This document shows, one piece after another, positions 39,689 to 47,710 of a stretch of DNA of 64,000 bases. Made by a program: the position numbers and the translations under genes. This stretch comes from Comamonas sp. lk. GTDB lineage: Bacteria > Pseudomonadota > Gammaproteobacteria > Burkholderiales > Burkholderiaceae_C. Position 1 is the stretch's first letter; each line of letters begins with the position of its first letter. The stretch spans positions 1 through 64,000 of the forward strand of contig CAMELV010000005.1 in assembly GCA_945925985.1 (NCBI GenBank), written 5' to 3'. The notes under the pieces are model-generated. The model was not told the origin of the DNA and ran no database searches. It worked only from the letters and a program-made list of their open reading frames with translations.

Positions 39689-40213
39689 TTATGGACCTGG
39701 CGGGCAGGCTTCGCCCCATCCCAAAGGCTTGTCCATCAAGACCACGTCCAACCAACGGTCAAATTTCCATCCGCAGGATTTGAGTGTGCCGACGTGACTG
39801 AAGCCCACCGAGCGGTGTACCCCTATCGAACCTGCGTTTGCAGAGTCGCCTATTACAGCGATAAGTTTGCGCACACCCGCCTTTTCTGCCTGTGCCGCCA
39901 ACTCGGCGAGCAGCGCGCGACCCAATCCCTGGCCATGCGCATCGGCAGCCAGGTAAATGGAGTTTTCCGCTGAAAACCGATAGGCTGGCCTTGGCTTGAA
40001 CCAGTTGCAATAGGCGAAGCCCAGCACCTTCTCGCCTTCGGCGGCAACCAGGTAAGGTAGCCCTTTTGCGCAGACATCGTCGCGCCTGCTCGCCATGTCG
40101 GCGGTGGAGGGCGGATCGATCTCAAAAGTGCCGGTCCCATGGCGCACATGGTGCGCATAGATGGCGGTGATTGCCTGGATATCGTAGTCATGGCTGGATC
40201 GAATGATGGGCAT
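39689..40213 (-). CDS. GNAT family N-acetyltransferase, phosphinothricin-acetyltransferase-like
   Basis: A 174-aa GNAT protein of the Pat/YncA-type group. The acetyl-CoA-binding loop is DAHGQGLGRALL (about residues 92-103), with IAVIGDSANAGSIGVHRSVGF following. AIYAHHVRHGTGTFEIDPP near the N-terminus is typical of this subgroup. Substrates in the family include phosphinothricin, methionine sulfoximine and amino acids; the real one here is unknown. Confidence 0.82.
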   Translation of the reverse strand: MPIIRSSHDYDIQAITAIYAHHVRHGTGTFEIDPPSTADMASRRDDVCAKGLPYLVAAEGEKVLGFAYCNWFKPRPAYRFSAENSIYLAADAHGQGLGRALLAELAAQAEKAGVRKLIAVIGDSANAGSIGVHRSVGFSHVGTLKSCGWKFDRWLDVVLMDKPLGWGEACPPGP

Positions 40214-40228
40214 AAGAGGAGCTCGAGT

Positions 40229-40234
40229 TATAAT
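40229..40234 (+). promoter_or_regulatory. -10-like TATAAT upstream of rpsP
   Basis: A perfect TATAAT lies 114 bases before rpsP in the 134-base gap. No good -35 box is at 16-18 bp, so it is only a candidate promoter for the ribosomal operon. A GGAGG ribosome site lies about 8 bases before rpsP. Confidence 0.35.
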
Positions 40235-40347
40235 GGAAGGCTATTCAGTGTGTCGTTGGCCGGGTGGTCATGTCGCGTGTCTCAAACGCTGGATTAAATA
40301 TTGAAGTAAATTGCGGAAATAACTCGCCGCATCCCGGAGGATAAATC

Positions 40348-40599
40348 ATGGTCGTCATTCGACTCGCCCGTGGCGGTGCAAAAGCTCGCCCGTTTTTCAA
40401 TATTGTGGTCGCTGACAAGCGGACTCGGCGAGATGGCCGGTTTATCGAGCGGATCGGGTTTTACAACCCCATCGCCACAGCCAGTGAAGAAAGTATCCGC
40501 ATCGCCCAAGATCGACTGACCTACTGGAGGGGCGTTGGTGCTCAAGCGTCGCCGACGGTCGAACGCCTGATTAGTCAGGCCGCCAGCAAGGCGGCCTGA
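40348..40599 (+). CDS. rpsP: 30S ribosomal protein S16
   Basis: An 83-aa ribosomal protein. The N-terminal [20 protein letters not shown] and [13 protein letters not shown] are diagnostic. A strong ribosome site (CGGAGGA) is upstream. First gene of the conserved rpsP-rimM-trmD-rplS operon. Confidence 0.98.
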   Translation: MVVIRLARGGAKARPFFNIVVADKRTRRDGRFIERIGFYNPIATASEESIRIAQDRLTYWRGVGAQASPTVERLISQAASKAA

Positions 40600-40609
40600 T
40601 AGCCCTGTA

Positions 40610-41173
40610 ATGTTGCCTGGCCTCGAAACTGCCGAATTGCCGGCGGACGCTATCGAAGTCGGGCGCATTGCTGATGCCTGGGGAGTTAAGGGATGGTTCA
40701 AAGCTCTCCCCCACAGCGCCGATCCCGAGGCGCTTTTTTCTTCCAAGCGCTGGTATTTGCTGCCAGCCGAAAAAGGGCCTAAAACGTTTTCCGGTCCTGG
40801 CTGTCTTGTTATATCAGGCATCAAACATCATGCAGATACCGTTGTGGCTTCCGCCCAGGGTGTCGAAGACCGGGATGGGGCTGAGGCGTTGCGTGGCGCC
40901 CGTATTTTTATAGCCCGTTCAAGCTTTCCCATGCCGGGCGTAGATGAATATTATTGGGTAGATTTGATCGGGCTTGACGTCGTCAATCGTGAAGGGATCG
41001 CCTTGGGTGTGGTTCATGAATTGTTGGCCACCGGCCTTCAGACAGTGTTGGTCGTGTCCTTTCAGCACGAGGGCAAAGCAATGGAGCGGATGATTCCGTT
41101 TGTGGCCGTTTACATCGATCAAGTCGATCTTGCAAATCGGCGTATCGCAGTCGATTGGCAGCCAGACTACTAA
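40610..41173 (+). CDS. rimM: 16S rRNA processing protein RimM
   Basis: A 187-aa 30S maturation factor. The N-terminal domain shows EVGRIADAWGVKGWFKALPHS and the PRC-barrel C-terminal half shows EYYWVDLIGLDVVN and ERMIPFVAVYIDQVD. A central GVEDRDGAEALRGARIF is typical. It follows rpsP by 10 bases. Confidence 0.96.
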   Translation: MLPGLETAELPADAIEVGRIADAWGVKGWFKALPHSADPEALFSSKRWYLLPAEKGPKTFSGPGCLVISGIKHHADTVVASAQGVEDRDGAEALRGARIFIARSSFPMPGVDEYYWVDLIGLDVVNREGIALGVVHELLATGLQTVLVVSFQHEGKAMERMIPFVAVYIDQVDLANRRIAVDWQPDY

Positions 41174-41182
41174 GGCTGGACG

Positions 41183-41929
41183 ATGCGGTTTGACCTCATC
41201 ACCTTGTTCCCTGAGCTTTTTGCCCCCCTTTTGAGCAGCGGCGTAACCCGCCGCGCGTTTGAGACGGGCCAGATTGATGTTCGCTTGAATAACCCCCGCG
41301 ATTTTTCAGAGGGCAACTACAAGCGCGTCGACGACCGTCCCTATGGGGGTGGTCCTGGCATGGTCATGATGGCTGAGCCTCTGGCGCGTTGTATAGAAAG
41401 TATTTGCCACCAGCGCCCTGCGCCGGTTCCTGTGGTTCATTTTTCCCCACTGGGTCGATTGCTAGACCAGACGACAGTAGCAAGTTGGGCCAGCAGTGAA
41501 GGCGCGGTCTTGATTTGCGGCCGTTACGAGGGCCTAGACCAACGGTTTATTGATCAACACGTTACACACCAAATCAGTCTAGGGGACTTTGTCATGTCGG
41601 GGGGTGAAATCGCGGCGATGGCCTTGCTTGACGCGGTAGCCCGTTTGCAGCCCGGTGTACTGAACACTGCCGCTAGCCACCAACAGGACAGCTTTAGTCC
41701 TGAATTGGATGGTCTGCTGGACTGCCCTCATTACACCCGACCCCAACGCTGGGCCGGGCAATCCGTGCCAGCGGTTTTAATGTCTGGCAACCATCTTGAC
41801 ATTGAGCAGTGGCGTCGTCAGCAGCGACTGACGACGACACTGCGCCTACGGCCAGATCTGATTGCGCACGCACGCAGAGGCGGCAGGCTCAGCTCGGAAG
41901 ACGAAGCATTTCTCCTGGCAAGTGGCTGA
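41183..41929 (+). CDS. trmD: tRNA (guanine-N1)-methyltransferase TrmD
   Basis: A 248-aa SPOUT-class enzyme that methylates G37 of tRNA to prevent frameshifting. The trefoil-knot region shows LICGRYEGLDQRFID and SLGDFVMSGGEIAAMALLDA; DDRPYGGGPGMVMM lies in the N-terminal part. It starts 9 bases after rimM. Confidence 0.97.
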   Translation: MRFDLITLFPELFAPLLSSGVTRRAFETGQIDVRLNNPRDFSEGNYKRVDDRPYGGGPGMVMMAEPLARCIESICHQRPAPVPVVHFSPLGRLLDQTTVASWASSEGAVLICGRYEGLDQRFIDQHVTHQISLGDFVMSGGEIAAMALLDAVARLQPGVLNTAASHQQDSFSPELDGLLDCPHYTRPQRWAGQSVPAVLMSGNHLDIEQWRRQQRLTTTLRLRPDLIAHARRGGRLSSEDEAFLLASG

Positions 41930-42105
41930 GACAATGCAGCAGCAGTGCCTTGGTGCGATTAGGTCTTATAGCTACCTGTCTCTATTGTCGAGACGCGGCT
42001 ACAATATAAAGCTTTACAGATCCTCTGGCGGCCGCCTTTTTGCTTTTGCAGTTGGGCATTTGAGTCATTCCGACGCTGGCGCGACCAAGATCAATTGAGG
42101 ACACT

Positions 42106-42480
42106 ATGAATCTCATTCAAACCCTTGAGCAGGAAGAAATTGCTCGTTTGGGGAAAATCATCCCCGAATTCGCGCCAGGTGACACGGTCATCGTCAACGT
42201 CAATGTGGTTGAGGGCAGTCGGAAACGAGTGCAGGCCTATGAAGGCGTCGTGATTGCCAAGCGCAATCGCGGTCTCAACAGCGGATTTATTGTGCGCAAA
42301 ATTTCCAGTGGAGAAGGGGTGGAGCGAACCTTCCAGACTTATAGCCCGTTGATCGCCAGTATTGAGGTGAAGCGTCGCGGCGATGTGCGCCGTGCCAAGC
42401 TTTACTATTTGCGTGACCGCAGTGGTAAGTCGGCGCGTATTAAAGAAAAGTTGCCAGCCAAGAAGACTCTCAGCACCTGA
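42106..42480 (+). CDS. rplS: 50S ribosomal protein L19
   Basis: A 124-aa ribosomal protein. The motifs [22 protein letters not shown] (quoted in part as [11 protein letters not shown]), [18 protein letters not shown] and [15 protein letters not shown] are diagnostic. A 176-base gap after trmD contains TATAGC-like words and a TACAATATAAAG stretch, possibly a second promoter. An intrinsic terminator follows. Confidence 0.97.
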   Translation: MNLIQTLEQEEIARLGKIIPEFAPGDTVIVNVNVVEGSRKRVQAYEGVVIAKRNRGLNSGFIVRKISSGEGVERTFQTYSPLIASIEVKRRGDVRRAKLYYLRDRSGKSARIKEKLPAKKTLST

Positions 42481-42497
42481 TTTCTTTGTGCATGAGC

Positions 42498-42533
42498 AAG
42501 CCGCCCCGGCAAATGCCTGTGGCGGCTTTATTC
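42498..42533 (+). terminator. Intrinsic terminator of the rpsP-rimM-trmD-rplS operon
   Basis: AAGCCGCC (42498-42505) and GGCGGCTT (42521-42528) form a perfect 8-bp stem with a 15-nt loop, followed by TATTC. It lies 18 bases after the rplS stop. Confidence 0.75.
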
Positions 42534-42568
42534 ATTGTGCACCCGGAATTTCATGCACTGATGCTCCC

Positions 42569-43252
42569 GTGACGCCCTTGTCTAACCCGCCAAGTTTTGA
42601 TCCTCGGCTCGTCCCTGCAGAGGGTGTCGACAGCCACTTGCCACCGGTCGACCCCTTCGCTCTGGCCCCAACCGCTCTTCGGCAGCGCTTTGTTGCCCCA
42701 CCGCCCTGGGTGCCTGAACTGACCGCCGAGCCAGCCTGGTCCCACCGCCAGGCCCGCCATGCCTCGGTGTTGATTCCGATTGTTATGCGGCGGCGACCGA
42801 CGGTCTTGCTAACTGAGCGGACTCTGCACTTGCCCACTCACTCGGGCCAAATTGCTTTTCCTGGCGGCAAGGCCGAAGATTTCGACACTGATGCCATTGC
42901 TACAGCCTTGCGTGAAGCCCAAGAGGAAGTCGGCCTGGAGCCGGCATTCATCCAAGTGTTGGGTGAGTTGCCTCATTACCGGACCGGGTCTGGTTTCATC
43001 ATTACTCCTGTTGTCGCGCTGGTGGAAACAGGCTTTACCCTAAGCCCTGACTTCAACGAGGTCGCCGATGTGTTTGAGGTGCCGTTGGCGTACCTGATGA
43101 ATCCGGCACACCACCAGCGTCACTCCTTCGAGTCGGAGGGCCGCCGACGCGAGTGGTTTGCTATGCCCTATCAGGACACGAAGAAGCTGCGATTCATTTG
43201 GGGTGCCACAGCCGGCATGCTGCGTAACTTTTACCGTATGCTGTCGGCCTGA
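42569..43252 (+). CDS. CoA pyrophosphatase-type Nudix hydrolase
   Basis: A 227-aa Nudix hydrolase of the NudL/CoAse group, which cleaves CoA or its derivatives. The Nudix box is GGKAEDFDTDAIATALREA with EEVGL following (about residues 96-119). The upstream LPTHSGQIAFPGG is the NudL-specific UPF0035 pattern. The true start is unclear: GTG 42569 or TTG 42578 both fit, and the frame stays open back into rplS. No strong ribosome site decides. Confidence 0.85.
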   Translation: MTPLSNPPSFDPRLVPAEGVDSHLPPVDPFALAPTALRQRFVAPPPWVPELTAEPAWSHRQARHASVLIPIVMRRRPTVLLTERTLHLPTHSGQIAFPGGKAEDFDTDAIATALREAQEEVGLEPAFIQVLGELPHYRTGSGFIITPVVALVETGFTLSPDFNEVADVFEVPLAYLMNPAHHQRHSFESEGRRREWFAMPYQDTKKLRFIWGATAGMLRNFYRMLSA

Positions 43253-43277
43253 ACTGGGCTGCCGCTATCATGTGTCT

Positions 43278-44258
43278 ATGAGCTTCATCTCTGTGCTGTT
43301 CGCTCTGCTGATTGAGCAGGCTCGGCCTCTTGGGCCAAGGAATCGCATCCACGCCATGTTACGCGCTTGGGTGCGTTGGAGCGCACGCAATTTTGATGCT
43401 GGAAAATCGGTTCATGGGTGGCTAACTTGGGCTTTTTCGGTGGGCGTGCCTTCATCGACTGCGTTGATCGTTTATTGGCTCTTGGACCTCGCGCTCGGCT
43501 GGGCTGTTGCTTTGCTTTGGAGTGTGGCGGTGCTGTATGTCACGCTCGGATTTCGCCAATTCAGCTTTCACTTTACCCAGATCAGGGATGCCTTGGCCGA
43601 TGGAGACGAGGGGCTTGCTCGGGAACTACTGGCCACCTGGCAGCGCATAGACGCACGCGAACTGCCTCAGCGTGAGATCATACGCCATGTGATTGAGCAC
43701 TCTGTGATCGCGGCGCATCGACATGTTTTTGGCGTACTGGCCTGGTTTTCCGTGTTGGCGGCCTTTGGCTTTGGTCCGGCCGGCGCGGTTTTGTACAGGG
43801 TTAGTGAGTTTGTCGCGCGCTATTGGTTGCAAGACAACAAAACGCATCATCAGCCGGTCAGCGAAGCGCTTAAGACGACAGCGGGCAATGCATGGCGTTG
43901 GATCGACTGGATCCCTGCACGTATCACCTCCGTCAGTTTTGCCGTTGTTGGAAGCTTTGAAGAAGCCATGGAGGGGTGGCGGCAGCATGAGCGTCAGTTT
44001 GATGGCGACAACGATGCTCTTATCTTGGCGGCCACCGCCGGAGCCGTGAATATTCGGCTTGGAAAAGGTGGCGCGAGTTTGACTCATATGGACGATGGAA
44101 TACCTGCTCAGCCTGATGCCGCGTCCGTACCGGTTTACGCCAGCGGGCAAAGCCCGGCGTTAGCCCATATGGCCGTGATTGTGGGTTTGGTTTGGCGGAC
44201 GGTGGTGATGTGGATCCTGCTCTTGGCCTTGTTGACGTTGGCCCGCCTGCTGGGCTAA
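43278..44258 (+). CDS. CobD/CbiB-related membrane protein
   Basis: A 326-aa integral membrane protein with at least five hydrophobic segments. It carries FALLIEQARPLG at the N-terminus and HRHVFGVLAWFSVLAAFGFGPAG with SEFVARYW, which recall the CobD/CbiB and AmpE group. CobD/CbiB proteins make adenosylcobinamide, but no other cobalamin gene is near, so a role in B12 synthesis should not be assumed. Confidence 0.7.
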   Translation: MSFISVLFALLIEQARPLGPRNRIHAMLRAWVRWSARNFDAGKSVHGWLTWAFSVGVPSSTALIVYWLLDLALGWAVALLWSVAVLYVTLGFRQFSFHFTQIRDALADGDEGLARELLATWQRIDARELPQREIIRHVIEHSVIAAHRHVFGVLAWFSVLAAFGFGPAGAVLYRVSEFVARYWLQDNKTHHQPVSEALKTTAGNAWRWIDWIPARITSVSFAVVGSFEEAMEGWRQHERQFDGDNDALILAATAGAVNIRLGKGGASLTHMDDGIPAQPDAASVPVYASGQSPALAHMAVIVGLVWRTVVMWILLLALLTLARLLG

Positions 44259-44268
44259 GTCCAGAGGA

Positions 44269-45192
44269 TCAGTACCGTGACAGGCCACTTAATTCGGCGT
44301 GTAGTTCGCTATAAATTTTATAGCGATTTATGCTTATCCCATCAGGGTTCGAGCTTGACGCTAGGGCTGAAATGACACTGCAGCCGGGTTCATGCAGATG
44401 GCTGCAGTTGTAAAATTTGCACTCGTTGGCATGCATTTGCATATCGGGCATATAGTGCGCTAGTTTCGCTGGATCAATGTGGTTCAAGCCGAATTCTTGG
44501 AAACCAGGTGAATCGATCAGTGCTGTCGTGTGTTGATCATCGACCCAGTACCAAGTGGTCCGCGTGGTGGTGTGCTTGCCAGAGTTCAGCGCTTGTGAAA
44601 TTTCACCTGTTTGCGCTAGAGCACCGGGCTTGAGCAAGTTGATCAAAGTGCTTTTACCTGCTCCCGATGGCCCAATTACAAGCGTAGTCTTGCCGCCGAA
44701 GATGTTCAAAAGAGCTGCACGTTCTGATTCAGCGATAAGTCGAAGGGTCAACCTTAAGACCTCGTAGTTCATGCGCCGATAGGGCTCGAGCCAACCCCAA
44801 GCTTGCTCGAATGGCTGAGCCAAGTCACTTTTATTTAGTGCAATAACGGGTGTAATGCCGGCCGCCTCGGCTGCAATCAAAGCGCGTGAGAGTTGGCTGC
44901 TGGAAAAAGCCGGTTCGGCTGCAATCAGGATCAATATTTGGTCCAAGTTCGCTGCGAACGACTTGGTTCGCATGTCGTCCTGTCGATAAAACAGGTTTCG
45001 CCTCGCCTCAATTTTTGCAATTGTGCCTTCGTCACCTGAGGCTTGCCAGAGCACTTTGTCTCCCACAACGCCCAGGCTCTTCTTGCCGCGCGAGTGGCAG
45101 ATCAGTCGGTTGCCGTCGGATTTTTCGACCAAAAAATGACGGCCATGGTTGGCCACAATCAATCCCTCGGACAGGGGCGCAGACGTCATCAA
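44269..45192 (-). CDS. rsgA: Small ribosomal subunit biogenesis GTPase RsgA
   Basis: A 307-aa circularly permuted GTPase that checks 30S maturation. An N-terminal OB-fold is followed by G4 (ALNKSDL), G1 (GPSGAGKSTLIN) and G3 (DSPGFQEFGL) in the permuted order. The C-terminal zinc motif is CKFYNCSHLHEPGC. The C-terminal codons contain a 19-bp perfect palindrome at 44307-44325. Convergent with the CobD-like gene. Confidence 0.96.
   Translation of the reverse strand: MMTSAPLSEGLIVANHGRHFLVEKSDGNRLICHSRGKKSLGVVGDKVLWQASGDEGTIAKIEARRNLFYRQDDMRTKSFAANLDQILILIAAEPAFSSSQLSRALIAAEAAGITPVIALNKSDLAQPFEQAWGWLEPYRRMNYEVLRLTLRLIAESERAALLNIFGGKTTLVIGPSGAGKSTLINLLKPGALAQTGEISQALNSGKHTTTRTTWYWVDDQHTTALIDSPGFQEFGLNHIDPAKLAHYMPDMQMHANECKFYNCSHLHEPGCSVISALASSSNPDGISINRYKIYSELHAELSGLSRY
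44307..44325. repeat. Palindrome CGCTATAAA-T-TTTATAGCG inside the 3' end of rsgA
   Basis: Perfect 9-bp arms around a single central base, within the last 20 codons of rsgA. The followed sequence GATTTATGCTTAT resembles longer copies of a Comamonadaceae intergenic repeat I recall. It is the most symmetric member seen in the window. Confidence 0.6.
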
Positions 45193-45214
45193 CGTACAGA
45201 CGCCAAGTGCATGC

Positions 45215-45550
45215 TCATGTCAGCAAGGCGTCTACTTGTGCGGCGCAGTCGAAGTCGGCGCTGGAAATGCCCAGCACGTCATGGGTACTGAAGCGCACTG
45301 CACATTTCCCGTATTGAACCGATAACTCAGGGTGATGGTCTTGGATGTGGGCTACCAATGCCACTGCATTCACAAATGCCATGGTCTCGTAATAGTTGAC
45401 AAATGAATAAGTCTTTTCGATGCCGAGAGTAGGACCGTCGCCAGTTAGGCACCAACCTTCCAGCTTCGCTAATTGGGTCACGAGCTCGGTGGGCGTCATG
45501 CTGCGCCGACCTTCACTAGACCAGTCTTTTTTCTTGAGCGGGACCTTCAT
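45215..45550 (-). CDS. 4a-hydroxytetrahydrobiopterin dehydratase (pterin-4-alpha-carbinolamine dehydratase)
   Basis: A 111-aa PCD/DCoH-family protein that dehydrates 4a-hydroxy-tetrahydropterin formed by aromatic amino acid hydroxylases. The signature HIQDHHPELSVQYGKCAVRF is present with FVNAVALVAHIQDHH overlapping it. It starts within the stop of the upstream M48 gene (4-base overlap). No phenylalanine hydroxylase is in the window, so another role (for example molybdopterin-related) is possible. Confidence 0.9.
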   Translation of the reverse strand: MKVPLKKKDWSSEGRRSMTPTELVTQLAKLEGWCLTGDGPTLGIEKTYSFVNYYETMAFVNAVALVAHIQDHHPELSVQYGKCAVRFSTHDVLGISSADFDCAAQVDALLT

Positions 45551-46848
45551 GATGCATTCGCCGCGGCGGGGTGGGAGAGGTAGGCCAAGCGTTCCGATGC
45601 TGGTGGATGTGAGTAATGAAACAGGGCGTAAATTGGGTCGGGAGTGAGCGTTGAAGCATTGTCGTCATAGAGCTTGAGTAGCGCAGTAGCAAGGTCTTCG
45701 CCACTGGTATGCGCGATTGCATAAGCATCTGCTTGGAATTCGTGGCGGCGAGACATCCAGGATAGCAGTGGGGTGATGAAAAAACTGATGACCGGGACAG
45801 TCAACATAAACAAAAGTAGGGCTAGCCCATCGTTAGGGCTACCTAGATTGGGTTGTACCCCGAGTCCAGCGTAGAACCAGAATTGGGTGGCCAGCCAGCC
45901 CAGCAGTGCAAAACCTGCCAAGCTCAGTGCAAAAAGAAAAAACATGCGCTGGCGTATGTGGCGATGATTGAAATGTCCAAGCTCGTGCGCCAGCACGGCA
46001 GCAATTTCATTTGTTGACAGCTTGGACAACAAAGTGTCGAAAAACACCACTCGTTTGGCAGAGCCGAATCCGGTGAAATAGGCATTCCCATGGGCGCTGC
46101 GCTTGCTGCCGTCCATGACGAAAAGGCCTTTGCTCTCAAAGCCACACTGTGTCATCAAGCGCGTTACCGTGTCTCGGAGCGCCTGGTCTTCCAGCGGAGT
46201 GAAACGATTGAACATAGGTGCAATAAAGGTCGGAAACAGCCACATCAGCAGTAGGTTTAATGCCACCCAGGCGCCCCAAGCCCAGACCCACCACTGAGCC
46301 CCCGCTGCGCCCATCAACCACAAAATCAAACTGGCTATTGGCAGTCCGATGGCCACTCCAAGCAGGCTTGATCTGACCAAATCCATCAGCCATAATTTTG
46401 GCGTTGTCTTGTTGAAGCCAAAGCGAGCCTCCAAAACAAAAGTATGATACCAGCCAAGGGGCAGATCAATTGCGCTGTTGATTAAGATGAATGCCCCGAG
46501 CAGCGCCAGTTGCTGTCCCAGGCCGCCAGCGCCGAGCCAATTCAGTAAGGTCTGATTCAGCGCTGACAGACCACCCAGCAGTGTCCAGCCCAGCAAGACA
46601 GCAGCACCCACGCTCAACTCTAAGAGCCCCACTCGCAATTTGGCGACGGTGTAGTCAGCGGCCTTCTGGTGCGACGTCAAAGTGACGGTATTTGAAAAGG
46701 CCGATGGGACTACATAGCGATGGATAGCGACATGACGGATTTGCCGCGAGTTGAGCCAGAATCTCAGCAGTAAGTTCAGCAGCAGCAAGGCTGAGAAAAT
46801 GTAGGCAAGGTTGAGAGCCAAGTTAGAGCCTGTGGTTGTAGAGATCAT
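45547..46848 (-). CDS. M48 family (Ste24/HtpX-like) membrane zinc protease
   Basis: A 433-aa membrane protease of the CAAX prenyl protease-1 type. Several hydrophobic segments surround the zinc motif [15 protein letters not shown] (about residues 287-301). A downstream Glu ligand sits in [15 protein letters not shown] 46848 follows with a membrane segment at once; longer frames overlap the divergent orn gene. Bacterial relatives do not process prenylated proteins but probably handle membrane or envelope substrates. Confidence 0.88.
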   Translation of the reverse strand: MISTTTGSNLALNLAYIFSALLLLNLLLRFWLNSRQIRHVAIHRYVVPSAFSNTVTLTSHQKAADYTVAKLRVGLLELSVGAAVLLGWTLLGGLSALNQTLLNWLGAGGLGQQLALLGAFILINSAIDLPLGWYHTFVLEARFGFNKTTPKLWLMDLVRSSLLGVAIGLPIASLILWLMGAAGAQWWVWAWGAWVALNLLLMWLFPTFIAPMFNRFTPLEDQALRDTVTRLMTQCGFESKGLFVMDGSKRSAHGNAYFTGFGSAKRVVFFDTLLSKLSTNEIAAVLAHELGHFNHRHIRQRMFFLFALSLAGFALLGWLATQFWFYAGLGVQPNLGSPNDGLALLLFMLTVPVISFFITPLLSWMSRRHEFQADAYAIAHTSGEDLATALLKLYDDNASTLTPDPIYALFHYSHPPASERLAYLSHPAAANAS

Positions 46849-46885
46849 CGAGCTTGAGTTTAGGGCATCGGCGACAATTCCAATC

Positions 46886-47473
46886 ATGCATTCAAATACC
46901 GATGTCATCAAGCTGCCGGCGCTGGCCAAATCAGACCAAAATCTCGTGTGGCTGGATTGTGAGATGACAGGCCTGAATCCTGAGCATGACAGAATTATCG
47001 AAATCGCCGTCGTTGTGACTGGGCCCAAGCTTGAGCCCCGCATCGCTGGGCCTGTGCTGGTAATCCATCAAAGCGACGAGCAGCTTGCCGGTATGGATGC
47101 CTGGAATCGGGGCACCCACGGGAAAAGCGGTCTGACTGACAAAGTGAAAGCCTCGAGTTTGTCTGAGCAGGTAGCGCAGCGGAATATTTTGGACTTCTTG
47201 ATCACTTACCTGCCCGCAAAAGCAAGTCCCATGTGTGGCAACAGCATTGGTCAGGACCGGCGCTTTTTGGCCAAGTACATGCCCGAGCTGGAAGCATTTT
47301 TCCATTATCGGAATCTGGATGTCAGCACGCTCAAGGAACTGGCGAAGCGGTGGCGACCCGAGGTCTACAACGCTTTCAAGAAACAACAGCGGCACACGGC
47401 GTTGGCGGATGTGCAGGAGTCCATCGACGAACTGGTGCACTACCGCGAACACTTTCTAAAGCTTGCCTCTTAG
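46886..47473 (+). CDS. orn: Oligoribonuclease
   Basis: A 195-aa DEDDh 3'-5' exonuclease that degrades 2-5 nt RNAs. The first acidic motif is [20 protein letters not shown], the last is [14 protein letters not shown], and [19 protein letters not shown] lies between. ATG 46886 is divergent from the M48 gene with only 37 bases between starts. Length is close to E. coli Orn (181 aa). Confidence 0.95.
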   Translation: MHSNTDVIKLPALAKSDQNLVWLDCEMTGLNPEHDRIIEIAVVVTGPKLEPRIAGPVLVIHQSDEQLAGMDAWNRGTHGKSGLTDKVKASSLSEQVAQRNILDFLITYLPAKASPMCGNSIGQDRRFLAKYMPELEAFFHYRNLDVSTLKELAKRWRPEVYNAFKKQQRHTALADVQESIDELVHYREHFLKLAS

Positions 47474-47710
47474 ATCCCTTGGAGATTTCGTGGCATAATT
47501 TGCGGCTGCGTTGTAAGCTGCAGCGCGTATTTGTACATCTCCCTTCATTCACACGGTCTAAGCCATATTTGCTTCAGCAAAACGGCTTCAAAAGGCCCCC
47601 GCGCCGACCAAGTATTCATTGGCCAACGCAGGTTTCGTTTGATGGTTGATGTTTTTTAACCATTGACGGAGCCATTGCCTATCAGGCACCGCTCGCGTGT
47701 GAGTAAATTC

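Noticed and set aside
43278..44258. CobD/CbiB-like gene as evidence for local B12 synthesis serving the corrinoid operon
   Set aside because: No other cob/cbi gene is nearby and the protein is only distantly like CobD; it lies 7.5 kb away among housekeeping genes.
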